From NCBI GenBank assembly GCA_050181835.1, contig JBFXCU010000002.1:1-64000 (forward strand): a DNA stretch of 64,000 nucleotides, in the 5' to 3' direction. The notes under the pieces are model-generated. The model did not search any database. It was not told the DNA's origin and saw only the letters and a list, made by a program, of their open reading frames with translations. Origin of the DNA: CAILZL01 sp050181835 (GTDB lineage Bacteria; Pseudomonadota; Gammaproteobacteria; Steroidobacterales; Steroidobacteraceae). Shown piece after piece: positions 37,927-49,940 of the stretch; positions within the stretch are counted from its first letter, which is position 1, and each line of letters begins with the position of its first letter. The translations under genes were made by a program, and so were the position numbers.

Positions 37927-37990
37927 AGGCCCGGATGTTAATCCGGGCCTTCGGCATTGGTGGCGGGAATCGGGAACCGAACCCGCGTCC
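37927..37990. repeat. tmRNA 3'-end-like module 1 (distal att-like site)
   Basis: An intrinsic terminator hairpin (AGGCCCGGATGTTAATCCGGGCCT, 37927-37950, A-rich on its left so reading on the minus strand) is followed by TGGTGGCGG at 37958 and GGAACCGAACCCGCGTCC at 37973. The same order occurs at the real ssrA end (hairpin 58421, TGGTGG 58454, T-arm 58468). The 18-mer differs from the tmRNA copy at one base. I read it as the far attachment-site scar of the island. It is not a complete tRNA or tmRNA. Confidence 0.65.
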
Positions 37991-38228
37991 GCGTTCTTCG
38001 CCAGAGTCCGTCCGTAAGGTTACAGTCCCGATTTCAGAACAAACGGCCGATTTGGCGGGCGTCCGCCAGATTGGGAGGGCCGCCAATCTGGCCCGGTTCG
38101 ATGCTGCCGACTGGTAGCCAGCCACCCCCAAGGTTGGAGCGTGGCGTATGCTAGAAGATGGCCTTATGGACAAATTGCGTCATTTGTACTAACATTGAGT
38201 CTATCGTACATCTTAGAAGGAGTTTGCC

Positions 38229-38513
38229 ATGACTGCTATTGCTGCCGCTCGTTCGGCCCGGCTCGGCCTGCGCGCGACACCTGAACAGGAAACCGTTCTG
38301 CGTCGCGCCGCCGAGGTCGCACACAAATCGTTAACTGATTTCATTCTCGATGCCGCTTACCAAGCGGCCGAGCACACCTTGCTCGATCAGCGATTGTTTA
38401 TGGTTTCCGGCAGCCAGTACCAAGCACTCCTGGAAATGCTGGATCGACCGGAGTCTGACAACCCCGGTCTTGCCAATTTGTTCTCCCGGCGCCCGGTGTG
38501 GGCAGAAAAATGA
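38229..38513 (+). CDS. tacA: TacA-like DUF1778 antitoxin
   Basis: 94-aa DUF1778 protein: an N-terminal ribbon-helix-helix (SARLGLRATPEQETVLRRAA, KSLTDFILDAAYQAAE) for DNA binding and a C-terminal tail that wraps the toxin (LDRPESDNPGLANLFSRRPVW). A strong AGAAGGAG ribosome site precedes ATG 38229. TGTAC and GTACA facing each other around 38186-38212 may be its operator. The gene overlaps the acetyltransferase by four bases, the standard type II toxin-antitoxin order. Confidence 0.9.
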   Translation: MTAIAAARSARLGLRATPEQETVLRRAAEVAHKSLTDFILDAAYQAAEHTLLDQRLFMVSGSQYQALLEMLDRPESDNPGLANLFSRRPVWAEK

Positions 38514-39034
38514 GTCTATCGGCACCACAGTCACTGGATGTGAATCATCGGCTGGAAGAATTTGACTGCGGAAAACCGGCCCTCACCGATTGGCTGCTAC
38601 GACATGCACGCCAAGCGCAAGGTAGTGGTTCAGCAAAAACGTTCGTCGCCTGCGAAGGAAGCCGCGTTGCCGGGTACTTCAGCTTGACAGTTGGCCAGAT
38701 CGACACACTCGACGCTCCCGAGCGGATTCGTCGCGGAATGGGCCAGTACCCGATTCCGCTGGTTATTCTGGCGAGGCTTGCTGTCGATCTCGACTACCAA
38801 AGACAGGGTCTTGGTTTCAGCCTGCTGCAAGACGCTATTCGCCGAACGGTTGCAATTGCTGAGCACGCAGGCATTCGGGCTCTGCTGGCACACCCCATCG
38901 ACGAAGATGCCGAGGCGTTCTATCGTCGTTTTGGCTTCGAGTCGACACCAGCACACGAACGGCAACTGATTCTGCTGCTCAAGGATGCACGACGTTTTGC
39001 TGGTGCTCCCGTTCGACTCACCCAAATATTATAG
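38510..39034 (+). CDS. tacT: TacT-like GNAT toxin
   Basis: 174-aa GNAT acetyltransferase of the TacT/AtaT group, which blocks translation by acetylating the amino acid on charged tRNA. Acetyl-CoA site: LARLAVDLDYQRQGLGFSLLQ, with the QxxGxG/A loop; active-site region FYRRFGFESTP. It starts at ATG 38510 overlapping the antitoxin stop (ATGA). The pair is the only cargo between modules 1 and 2, so it was probably brought by a small separate element. Confidence 0.9.
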   Translation: MSLSAPQSLDVNHRLEEFDCGKPALTDWLLRHARQAQGSGSAKTFVACEGSRVAGYFSLTVGQIDTLDAPERIRRGMGQYPIPLVILARLAVDLDYQRQGLGFSLLQDAIRRTVAIAEHAGIRALLAHPIDEDAEAFYRRFGFESTPAHERQLILLLKDARRFAGAPVRLTQIL

Positions 39035-39104
39035 ACACGCGCAAATGTTTTTCTTGATTTAGACATGACTCGGTATGGATCACTAGTTGGATCACAATCG
39101 AGCT

Positions 39105-39156
39105 GAAAAAATAAGAGCCAAGTTAAATCAATAACTTGGCTCTGGATTGGTGGCGG
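39105..39156. repeat. tmRNA 3'-end-like module 2
   Basis: A-tract, then hairpin AGAGCCAAGTTA...TAACTTGGCTCT (39114-39143), then TGGTGGCGG at 39148. Same layout and orientation as the ssrA end, but the following T-arm 18-mer is lost (the sequence goes on ACGGTTCCCACCC). The hairpin also ends transcription of the defence operon region boundary. The interval 39035-39256 holds nothing else that I recognise. Confidence 0.55.
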
Positions 39157-39256
39157 ACGGTTCCCACCCGAAAAACCGTCTACCTCGATTAGATCGCACT
39201 TCTGCGGGGTGTTGCGGGTTTGGCGAAAGTCCAGACAGCATCTAGAGAATTTGCAG

Positions 39257-40831
39257 TCACTCTGCAGTGCCATCAGCGCCGACCCTGTATCCCATCGCCC
39301 GGTAGCCGTCCTGCCGCTTGACCCACATCCGTAGCAGCGCCGGATGACCGGTGTCCACGAAATCGATGATCCGCACGTCGGTCTTGCCGGCGTGCTCCCG
39401 ATGCAGGCGTCCGGCGTACTGCTGCAACGTGCCTTTCCAGGACACAGGCATGGCCAGCACCAGTGTGTCGAGCGGCGGATGGTCGAAGCCCTCGCCAACC
39501 AGCTTGCCGGTTGACAGGAGGACACGGAGCGCGTCGGGCGGCAGTGCATCCAGGTCTGCCACCAGCGCCGCTCGCTGCTTTTTGGACATTCGACCATGCA
39601 ATACGAACGCTGTTGGTTGCAAACCGTCGAGTTTCACCTTGATGGCATCGAGGTATTCAGTTCGTTCGGTAAGGACCAGCACCGTGCGTCCCTGCCCGAT
39701 GGCATCACGTACCTCGGCGGCGATGGCTTCCGTTCTGGCCTGGTCATTGGCGAGATGCCGAAACACGTCTTGGATGCCTGCATCGGTGGGCAGTTCGATC
39801 CGTGCGTGGCGAGATCGAGGCACCACCTCCAGATCGTGAGGTGCACCGGCAGGCTTGGCCGCCGTGTACCGGATCGGCCCGCATTGCATGAAGATTATCG
39901 GTTGCTGGCCATCACGACGGATTGGTGTTGCTGTCAGGCCTAGCACGTACTTGGCCTTGGTCCGCTTCAGGATGGCATCGAACGATGCCGCGCCAACGTG
40001 GTGGCATTCGTCCACGATCACCTGACCGTAGTTTTCGACCAGTGGATTGACTTCCCCTTGCCGGGATATCGACTGCATCACGGCGATATCGATCTTGCCA
40101 GTGGGCTTGGCCTTGCCACCGCCGATGGTGCCAACCACAACTTTTCCCACGCCCAGAAAAGCCTGAAGGCGTTCCTGCCATTGCTTGAGCAATTCGGTTC
40201 GATGCACCAGCACCAAGGTGTTCACACCCCGCCGCGCAATCATCGCTGCAGCGGTGACCGTCTTGCCAAAGGCCGTTGGGGCGCACAGCACGCCGGTGTC
40301 GTGGTGCAGCACTCCGGTAACTGCGGCCTCCTGATCCAGACGCAAAGTGCCGACGAAGGAGACATCGATTGGCTCCCCGCCGAAGCGCTCATCGCGCAGG
40401 CCACAGGCGATACCGTTGTCCCGCAGTAAATCCAGCGCGGCATCGAGACAGCCCCGGGGCAAAGCAATGTGCTGTGGATAATTTTCGGCATTGCCGATGA
40501 CGCGCGGCTTGTCCCACACGGACATCCGCATCGCCTGGGCCTTGTAAAACTCTGGATTCTGGAAAGCCGCCAGCCGAATCAGGCGGTTGGCCAATGCCTG
40601 TGGCAATTGAGCCTTCTCGAAATAGATCAGATTGGCCAGCGTGACCGTCAACGACTTCGGCATCGGGACGGACAACTTTTTGGCTGGCGTGGCCTCGCGT
40701 TTCCAGGGTGTGGCAAGATCCTCTTCGTCGATGAAGGTGACGTCCAGTGGATGAACACCGCCCGTGGCCCGCAGAATGGTTGGCTCGATATCGTGTACTA
40801 CCATGGGCAGGATGGATGCGAGGAACCCCAC
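39257..40831 (-). CDS. TOTE-type DEAD/DEAH helicase part (split from primase by frameshift)
   Basis: 524 codons opened by a GTG at 40831, almost certainly the C-terminal two thirds of a primase-helicase protein. Helicase motifs: Walker A APTAFGKTVTAA, DECH in VIVDECHHVGAASF, LTATPIRRDGQQP, VLLSTGKLVGEGFDHPP and the arginine-finger region QQYAGRLHREH. N-terminal residues (MVVHDIEPTILRAT) continue directly what the upstream frame should encode. The frames overlap by 34 bases; one base is missing in a run of G. It could be a dead gene, a sequencing error, or translation restarting at GTG. Confidence 0.85.
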   Translation of the reverse strand: MGFLASILPMVVHDIEPTILRATGGVHPLDVTFIDEEDLATPWKREATPAKKLSVPMPKSLTVTLANLIYFEKAQLPQALANRLIRLAAFQNPEFYKAQAMRMSVWDKPRVIGNAENYPQHIALPRGCLDAALDLLRDNGIACGLRDERFGGEPIDVSFVGTLRLDQEAAVTGVLHHDTGVLCAPTAFGKTVTAAAMIARRGVNTLVLVHRTELLKQWQERLQAFLGVGKVVVGTIGGGKAKPTGKIDIAVMQSISRQGEVNPLVENYGQVIVDECHHVGAASFDAILKRTKAKYVLGLTATPIRRDGQQPIIFMQCGPIRYTAAKPAGAPHDLEVVPRSRHARIELPTDAGIQDVFRHLANDQARTEAIAAEVRDAIGQGRTVLVLTERTEYLDAIKVKLDGLQPTAFVLHGRMSKKQRAALVADLDALPPDALRVLLSTGKLVGEGFDHPPLDTLVLAMPVSWKGTLQQYAGRLHREHAGKTDVRIIDFVDTGHPALLRMWVKRQDGYRAMGYRVGADGTAE

Positions 40832-41616
40832 TGATCCGGATACGGGCGCAGATCGGCATCAACGAAGACGCTGCAGCCACTTTCGCGCGGCCATTTCTGC
40901 AGCGGCAAGGCGATCAGGTTGCCGAAGCCACCCTTGGGCATCGTGTCCTGGTTCGGGAACAGGCGGTCGTAGGATTCCAGCTTCAGTTGCCGAGTGCGTG
41001 AGCACGTATGGCTGATGATTGCCGTGCCCAAACGCCGGGCATCACGGGCCGAAACTCGGCTGGCGAAAAAAACCCAAGCGTGCGCACCTTTGCCGGATCT
41101 CGAGATCTCCAACGCAGCCGGTACACCCAGTTCCTCGCATGACTGGATGAAGGATCTCGCGTCGTCGCGCCATTCGGCCTCGTCGAAATCGACAGCCAGA
41201 AAATAGCAGGTGTCATCCTCCAGCAGCGGATAGACGCCGACCGTGTGCTCGCCAGCCAGATGATCGTAGATCACCGCATCGGACAGTGGAATCAGCAGAC
41301 GATTGCTGCAATCGCCGCATTTGATGCGTGGCTTTTCACAAACACCGGCGCGCCACTCGTTGGCGCAGGCAGGTGAATAGCCTGATTTGCCAGAGGTCTT
41401 TCCTTCCCATCGAACCGGATAAACATCCGTGCGCCCACGAAACAGCCGCCGGAACAGTGCCACCTTCTCAGCAGTGGACAACCGGGATAGTTCTGGCTCC
41501 TGCACGGCAACAACTGGCTGTGGCGGCAACCGCCACTCAATGCCGTGGGTTTCGAGCAGCGCAATCAGGCGGGCATTTTCGGCTTGAATGGCTTCAAGCT
41601 CTGACGAGTCGGCCAT
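40798..41616 (-). CDS. TOTE-type archaeo-eukaryotic primase part
   Basis: 272-aa AEP-superfamily primase domain. A coiled N-terminus (ELEAIQAENARLIALLETHG), a zinc-binding block (CANEWRAGVC, CGDCSNR), catalytic hhhDhD in FLAVDFDEAEW and the SxH-like SGKGAHAWVFF are visible. In intact relatives the chain runs on from YPDQW into the helicase; here a one-base loss near 40829 diverts it to fifteen residues and a stop. TOTE systems are proposed anti-mobile-element conflict systems. The gene follows rhuM by six bases, so it belongs to the restriction operon. Confidence 0.85.
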   Translation of the reverse strand: MADSSELEAIQAENARLIALLETHGIEWRLPPQPVVAVQEPELSRLSTAEKVALFRRLFRGRTDVYPVRWEGKTSGKSGYSPACANEWRAGVCEKPRIKCGDCSNRLLIPLSDAVIYDHLAGEHTVGVYPLLEDDTCYFLAVDFDEAEWRDDARSFIQSCEELGVPAALEISRSGKGAHAWVFFASRVSARDARRLGTAIISHTCSRTRQLKLESYDRLFPNQDTMPKGGFGNLIALPLQKWPRESGCSVFVDADLRPYPDQWGSSHPSCPW

Positions 41617-41622
41617 TGACCG

Positions 41623-42689
41623 TTAATCCCCATCGATGTCCGGTTGACTGTTGGGCTCAATCTGGTTGAGCAGCCGGTCAAAATCGCTCTCAAACAACCG
41701 ATCCTGCACGATGCGGTATTTCTCGAATTCGCTTTCGGCGTGGGCCTTGGCGATTTCCGCCGTGACTTTGCCTGCGTCCTGCAAAACCTCTCGGTCGGTG
41801 GCCTGGATAAACCGGTTCAGGCGAGTCTCCCAATCCTGCATGGTCATGGGAATCTTGCGCTGCGCCATGTCCTCGGCCACATCCAGATAGGCGTTGACCA
41901 GGCGGGAGAGTTGCGCCATTTCGTGTTCGGTCAGATAGTTTTTGGCCACTACTACATCGAATTTCTGGATCTTGCCCAGCGGTGCGTCTTTCCATGAGGT
42001 CAGCCCCATATTGGGCTGATCCGCATCGGCGCGGTGGTAAATCACTTCCGCCGCCGTCTGCCCGTGGATGGCCCAATGCAGCTTGTTTTGCACCGTGGCG
42101 AAGAAGCGCTTCGTGGCTTGCGCCGTCAGGTCGTAGTCAATGGCCGTGGCGTAGATGTCGGTGATCTTCTGGTAGAACTTGCGCTCGGAGAGGCGAATCT
42201 CGCGGATGCGCTGCAGCTGCTCTTCGAAATACTGATCGGTGAGCACCGAACCACCGGCCTTGATGCGATCATCGTCCATCACGTAGGCCTTGATGGTGAA
42301 CTGCTCGATGATGCCCGTGGCCCACTTGCGGAACTGCACCGCACGCTCGGAATTGACCTTGTAGCCCACGGCGATGATGGCGGGCAGCTTGTAATGCTGG
42401 GTGTTGTAGCTCTTGCCGTCCGAGGCAGTTATCCGAAAATTTCGGATAACTGAATCAGCTTCCAGCTCGCTATCGGAAAACACCTTTTTCAGGTGGTAGT
42501 TGATGGTTCGGACGTCAACGTCATAGAGCAGCGCCATCATTTTCTGGGTGATCCAGACGTTCTCTTCGGCGTACACCGCTTCCACGCCCCCTTGGCCGCT
42601 GGCTGCGACAAACGTCAGGTACTCCGCCGCCGAGGAGCGGACGATGGAAACCTCGGCTTTCTTTGGCGGCTGGGGTGTTTTGCGCTGGC

Positions 42690-42693
<4 letters not shown>
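41623..42693 (-). CDS. rhuM: RhuM-like protein
   Basis: 356-aa protein of the virulence RhuM family (named from a Salmonella pathogenicity island). Family sequence: VWITQKMMALLYDVDVRTIN, RNFRITASDGKSYNTQHYKL, IAVGYKVNSERAVQFRKWA, and FFATVQNKLHWAIHGQTAAE. No enzymatic motif is known; an N-terminal DNA-binding-like region and a helical C-terminus are suggested. It is often found inside type I restriction loci. ATG 42693 overlaps the hsdR stop by four bases. Confidence 0.9.
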
Positions 42694-45788
<3,095 letters not shown>

Positions 45789-45798
45789 GGGGGCATTC

Positions 45799-46638
45799 TC
45801 AATTTTTCTTTTTCGCTTTGTTTGCAAGTTGCAACTGCCTAGCATTTTGCGAGGTGACAACCTTCTTCCCTGTTTCAGCTTCCAATTTCAGCCGGGCCTC
45901 TTTCGCCACACCGCCGCCGCGCTTTGCCACATCTTCGTGCTCTGGCAGCGATTGAGGTTGCACGGCCTCTGAAATTTCCTTGGTAGATAGCTCTGCCAAC
46001 ATATTCATCACCAACTCTTTATTGGTCATGTTGTCGCGCAGGTTTTCCTTTTTCAGCCCCTTGTGCTGCTTGTATTCCTTGGCGGTCTTACCGGCCCACG
46101 TCTTGTAAATCACATCGGTCAGAAAGGCGAATTCCGCACCTTCCTGCAAACCGTGTTTCTTCCACTCGTCAGTCAATTCCTTGCGAATTTCAATGCTTTT
46201 TAACCGCTGATTGATCCAGTTGTCCGAATAGCCCAAGCTTTTGTAGTCCAGCATGGCCTGCTCGATGGATAGTTCGGGGTCTTGTAATTGGTCTAAACGC
46301 TGGTTGGCAACCTCGGCCAGCCACAGCTTGAAGGGCTCGGCTTTCTTGGAAGGGATGGATTGGATGATGCGAAACAATTGTTGGGTGGTCGCTGCCAGTG
46401 TTTTTCTTGATTTTCCAGAAGCAGACTGCATAGCTACCTGGGGACAATTTGTCCCCACGTACTCACCTAATTGCTCGTCCCGTTTGCGCAGCTTTTTTAA
46501 ATAGTCTGTAGGGTTCGCACTATCAGTGAGCGCCGCCACCACGTCCACTACAGAAAAAAACCATTCTTCAAGTTCAGCATCCCAATGGCTACGGATGTGC
46601 ACCGATTCAAACAGCTGGAGTTTGGTGTCAGTTTGCAT
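45799..46638 (-). CDS. BRO-N / DinD-like protein
   Basis: 279-aa protein with an N-terminal BRO domain (residues about 5-110: IRSHWDAELEEWFFSVVDVV, LKKLRKRDEQL) and a DinD-like C-terminal half (FLTDVIYKTWAGKTAKEYKQ, KGLKKENLRDNMTNKELV, AKRGGGVAKEARL). BRO-N domains bind DNA and are common in phage antirepressors; E. coli DinD is an SOS-induced inhibitor of RecA-mediated pairing. The gene overlaps hsdS by 11 bases and ends ten bases before hsdR, so it is a true operon member. Its role here is unknown. Confidence 0.88.
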   Translation of the reverse strand: MQTDTKLQLFESVHIRSHWDAELEEWFFSVVDVVAALTDSANPTDYLKKLRKRDEQLGEYVGTNCPQVAMQSASGKSRKTLAATTQQLFRIIQSIPSKKAEPFKLWLAEVANQRLDQLQDPELSIEQAMLDYKSLGYSDNWINQRLKSIEIRKELTDEWKKHGLQEGAEFAFLTDVIYKTWAGKTAKEYKQHKGLKKENLRDNMTNKELVMNMLAELSTKEISEAVQPQSLPEHEDVAKRGGGVAKEARLKLEAETGKKVVTSQNARQLQLANKAKKKN

Positions 46639-47770
46639 GGGCTTTCCCCTTAAAGCTCAACAACAAATCGCGGTAATGCTCATATTGCTTTTGGCGCAAT
46701 GCAATTTCGCGTGGCAAGCCTTCACTTATGGAGTTGGTGAGGGCGTCGAATTTATCCAGGATGTCGACGATTCGTTCTTTTTCTTCAGGTGAAGGATTTG
46801 GAACTTCAATGCCATTTAAATTTTTTTGATTCAGCTTCGGCTGAGCCGCTCCTGAGATATACGGTGTTAAATCAATACTGTTTAAGTAATATTCAACGTA
46901 TCTTCTTTCAGCGTATGTCTCGAATTTAAGCACATGTGCGTGATTGTTTACCCAGCATTTCCCGCTAACGCTAAATGCTATTGGCGTGCTTCGTGCCAAC
47001 AGATTTGCGCCGTCTTCAGAAACAAGCAAAAAGTCACCATCAAAAATGTAGTCTTTAACGTAATCGACAATACCCGATGCGCCGTAGTATGGGATATCGC
47101 CAGCGTCTCTTAGCCCACTTGTTATAGGCTTGCGCTTTGAATCAAGGTTTTCAGCAAGCTCCCCCAACGTCTTCCACTCAATTTCTCCTTCTTCAAAACT
47201 CAACAACTGGTCGCGATAGTAGTTGTATTGCATTTTGCGGGCGGTAAGCTCGGCGGTATAGGTGGTAAATGCGTCCAGAATGCGGACGATTTCGGCCTGG
47301 ATTTCAAGCGACTTTTTGGTGTTATCTGGACAGGGAATTGGTATCTTTTTGCTTGTGTAGTTGCCGATCCACTGACGTTTATGGTCGCCATCAACCAAGT
47401 CGCTCGGCAGGGTGTTTAGCCAATAATAAATATATTTAAGTAGCGTCCTATCTTCATCACTTGATGTGATCATCTTCATGGCTGACGACTTGACCTTAAA
47501 GTCAAAGTCCACCCATTTATTGGCCGTCGTGAAGTCATCAAAGATGATTACAGGACTTTCGGAGGCCTTATAGATGCCGTCGACTTCATCCGTATAACCA
47601 AGAACAAACGTTTTACCAGCTGTCAGAACGGGAGTTTCAAATTCGTCGCTGTAGTTTTTTGCGGCCACTAGGTATTTGGTTGGTTGCTCATAGTTCGTGA
47701 CTTCCCCGAGCGACAGCCACTCCAAGGCAAACCCATCCAGCAGTTTCTCCAAGAAGTTCAAGCTGTTCAT
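46628..47770 (-). CDS. hsdS: Type I restriction enzyme specificity subunit S
   Basis: 380-aa protein with two target-recognition domains (about 15-160 and 205-340) each followed by a helical spacer (ILDAFTTYTAELTARKMQYN; ILDKFDALTNSISEGLP). The spacers share the motif then RDQLLSF/YRDLLLSF, the internal repeat typical of HsdS. The recognition domains are more AT-rich than the spacers, as expected from domain shuffling. Target sequence cannot be read. ATG 47770 overlaps the in-frame continuation of hsdM (ATGA). Confidence 0.92.
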   Translation of the reverse strand: MNSLNFLEKLLDGFALEWLSLGEVTNYEQPTKYLVAAKNYSDEFETPVLTAGKTFVLGYTDEVDGIYKASESPVIIFDDFTTANKWVDFDFKVKSSAMKMITSSDEDRTLLKYIYYWLNTLPSDLVDGDHKRQWIGNYTSKKIPIPCPDNTKKSLEIQAEIVRILDAFTTYTAELTARKMQYNYYRDQLLSFEEGEIEWKTLGELAENLDSKRKPITSGLRDAGDIPYYGASGIVDYVKDYIFDGDFLLVSEDGANLLARSTPIAFSVSGKCWVNNHAHVLKFETYAERRYVEYYLNSIDLTPYISGAAQPKLNQKNLNGIEVPNPSPEEKERIVDILDKFDALTNSISEGLPREIALRQKQYEHYRDLLLSFKGKAHAN

Positions 47771-47886
47771 GCCTCTAGCTCCTCGCCTTCAATCTCCGCG
47801 ACGATGGCATCAATCTCCGCGCGCAGTTTGTCGATCTTGACTACGGTGGTTTTCAGCTCGGCATTGAGATGGGCAATGTCCACCAC
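47767..47886 (-). pseudogene. In-frame coiled-coil tail of hsdM after the amber codon
   Basis: 39 sense codons beginning GTG-GTG-GAC directly after the hsdM TAG and ending TGA, which overlaps hsdS ATG 47770. The peptide is a heptad-like helix (KIDKLRAEIDAIVAEIEGEE). It is detached unless the TAG is read through or translation restarts at GTG 47886. Confidence 0.7.
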
Positions 47887-49338
47887 CTAGCGGTTGTCCT
47901 TGGCTTCGACATAGCTGCTGACGGACAGGTTGTAGTCGCTGGCGGCCATTTTCTCAAAAGGTACGGATCGGGCAAAGTGCTCCACGTTCGTCTTGCTGTC
48001 GAACACCTTCATGATTTGTTCGATGTGCGTGTCTAGCAGCACGTTGTTATTGGTTACTTTTTTGAACAAGCCGCTGGCATCAATAAACTGGGTGTTGGTG
48101 TCGGTTTTGTGTTTGGACAGCACCAGAATACTCACCGCAATGCTAGTGCCATAGAACAGGTTGGGTGCGAGCGAGATCACCGTTTCCACAAAGTTGTTGT
48201 CCACCAGATACTGGCGGATTTTCTGTTCGGCCCCGCCGCGATAGAAAATACCGGGGAAGCAGACGATGGCAGCACGGCCCTTGCTGGAAAGATAACTGAG
48301 TGCATGCAGCACAAAGGCAAAGTCGGCCTTGGATTTCGGGGCCAGCACACCGGCCGGGGCGAAGCGGTCATCGTTGATAAGCGTGGGGTCGTCGCTGCCG
48401 ATCCACTTCACCGAATAGGGCGGATTGGAGACGATGGCATCGAAAGGTTTGTCGTCGCCGAAGTGCGGGTCGATCAGGGTGTTACCCAGCTGGACGTTGA
48501 ACTTGTCGTAGTTGATGTTGTGCAAGAACATGTTCATCCGCGCCAGGTTGTAAGTGGTGTGGTTGAGCTCCTGCCCCCAAAAACCGTCTTCAATGATGTG
48601 CGCGTCAAAATGCTTTTTGGCTTGCAGCAACAGTGAGCCGGAGCCGCAGGCCGGGTCGTAAATCTTGTTGACGCTGGTTTGCTTGTGCATGGCGAGCTGG
48701 GCAATCAGCTTGGAAACATGCTGCGGAGTGAAGAACTCGCCGCCGGATTTGCCGGCGTTGGCGGCGTAGTTGGAGATGAGGAATTCGTAGGCATCGCCAA
48801 ACAGGTCGATGTGGCTGCCTTCCCCCTCTTTGAAAAAGCCGTCGGCAAAGTTCAGCTCGGCCACGCCTTTGAGCACGGCGGCCAGGCGGAGATTTTTATC
48901 CTTTACCGTGTTGCCGAGGCGGTTGCTGGTGGTGTCGAAGTCGGCATACAGGCCTTTGATGTCCTGCTCGGACGGGTAGCCGTTGGCGGAGCTTTCAATG
49001 GCGGCAAAGATGGCGGCCAGGTCTGTATTCAAGCTTTCGTTGGTGTTGGCCCCGGCAGCCACCTTGGCAAACAGCTGGCTGGGGTAGATGAAGTAGCCCT
49101 TGGTCTTGATGGCGTCGTCTTTAATGTCCGGAGTGATGACGCTGTCGGGCAGCTCGGCATAGTTGACGCTGTCGTCATCGGCCTCGATGTAGGCCGCAAA
49201 GTTTTCGCTGATGAAGCGGTAGAACAGGGTGCCGAGCACGTATTGCTTGAAATCCCAGCCGTCGACCGCGCCACGCACATCGTTGGCGATTTGCCAGATT
49301 CGGCGTTGCAGTTCGGCGCGTTGTTGGATGCTGGTCAT
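47887..49338 (-). CDS. hsdM: Type I restriction enzyme methylase subunit M (amber-truncated)
   Basis: 483-aa N6-adenine methyltransferase. Motifs: DPACGSGSLLLQA (SAM) and catalytic NPPY in IVSNPPYSVKW; N-terminal helical domain LQRRIWQIANDVRGAVDGWD. The frame ends at TAG (47887-47889), yet the same frame stays open for 39 more codons to TGA at 47767, encoding a coiled-coil tail (HLNAELKTTVVKIDKLRAEI) that overlaps the hsdS start. Many HsdM proteins end in just such a tail, so the amber codon looks like a late nonsense change. The catalytic part is whole. Confidence 0.93.
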   Translation of the reverse strand: MTSIQQRAELQRRIWQIANDVRGAVDGWDFKQYVLGTLFYRFISENFAAYIEADDDSVNYAELPDSVITPDIKDDAIKTKGYFIYPSQLFAKVAAGANTNESLNTDLAAIFAAIESSANGYPSEQDIKGLYADFDTTSNRLGNTVKDKNLRLAAVLKGVAELNFADGFFKEGEGSHIDLFGDAYEFLISNYAANAGKSGGEFFTPQHVSKLIAQLAMHKQTSVNKIYDPACGSGSLLLQAKKHFDAHIIEDGFWGQELNHTTYNLARMNMFLHNINYDKFNVQLGNTLIDPHFGDDKPFDAIVSNPPYSVKWIGSDDPTLINDDRFAPAGVLAPKSKADFAFVLHALSYLSSKGRAAIVCFPGIFYRGGAEQKIRQYLVDNNFVETVISLAPNLFYGTSIAVSILVLSKHKTDTNTQFIDASGLFKKVTNNNVLLDTHIEQIMKVFDSKTNVEHFARSVPFEKMAASDYNLSVSSYVEAKDNR

Positions 49339-49547
49339 GGTTGGTTTCCTGTCGAATCGTTCACTTTGTCTTCATTCGCGCCGCCCGCGCGCACCCATTC
49401 ATCCACTTCGGACAGCTGGAATTTCCACAGCCGCCCCACGCGATGCGCGGGCAGGCCTTTGCGGTCGATCCAGCGGTAGATCGAATCACGTGTGACACCC
49501 AGGTGCTCGGCAATCTGGTCCACGGATACCCATGGTTCAGCGGTCAT
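49335..49547 (-). CDS. Excisionase-type helix-turn-helix protein
   Basis: 70-aa MerR/Xis-like DNA-binding protein (VSVDQIAEHLGVTRDSIYRW, then GLPAHRVGRLWKFQLSEVDEW). ATG 49547 is chosen; 54 upstream in-frame codons lack coding character. It overlaps hsdM by four bases and is the first gene of the restriction operon. Such small HTH proteins often precede hsdM and may control it; a role in element excision is the alternative. Confidence 0.85.
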   Translation of the reverse strand: MTAEPWVSVDQIAEHLGVTRDSIYRWIDRKGLPAHRVGRLWKFQLSEVDEWVRAGGANEDKVNDSTGNQP

Positions 49548-49727
49548 GGCAATGCTCCGGCGGCAGCGGTTCGGGTAGCATAAAGTCGGTTTAAATCGCA
49601 AAAGGTGTAATTTATCAGTTTGGCAGGTGGCCGGCGAGCATCTGATGCCAAAGCGATGATCTTTCGCTTGGCTTGCCTGTAGATCAGCGCGTGAATGGGG
49701 TGTCATCAATCAACCCCGGAGCCAGCC

Positions 49728-49930
49728 ATGACCACCCAGCCCACTGCCCTCGACACCTACCTGCAGCGCCTGCCGATGATCCTCGACAAGATTGAGACCC
49801 TGCGGCAACTGGCCGACGGCCACTTCGGCTAAAGCCCGGACGCCATCCACTGGGGCCACGTCGGTGACCTCGGGAGGGTGGATCAGGCGTGGACGATCTG
49901 CTGGCGATCTTCGATGGCGAAGTCGAGTGA
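49728..49930 (+). pseudogene. Decayed small mobile-element gene
   Basis: Starts ATG (MTTQPTALDTYLQRLPMILD) and is stopped by TAA at 49830 after ADGHFG. The same frame continues sensibly (SPDAIHWGHVGDLGRVDQA), then a one-base loss near 49895 shifts it; the other frame reads DDLLAIFDGEVE and stops at 49930. So one nonsense and one frameshift change have broken a gene of about 66 codons. I do not know its function; it is paired with the next pseudogene. Confidence 0.7.
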
Positions 49931-49940
49931 GGGGGCGACG

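Noticed and set aside
37958..38030. Possible tRNA gene ending in a minus-strand CCA
   Set aside because: No anticodon arm or matching acceptor stem can be folded; only the T-arm-like part and CCA end are present.
37874..38173. Several overlapping short frames near 37.9-38.2 kb, one with GIGNRTRVRV
   Set aside because: They are translations of the tmRNA-end scar, in both strands, without coding pattern or ribosome sites.
48679..49479. 266-codon frame antisense to hsdM
   Set aside because: Shadow of hsdM; no recognisable protein features.
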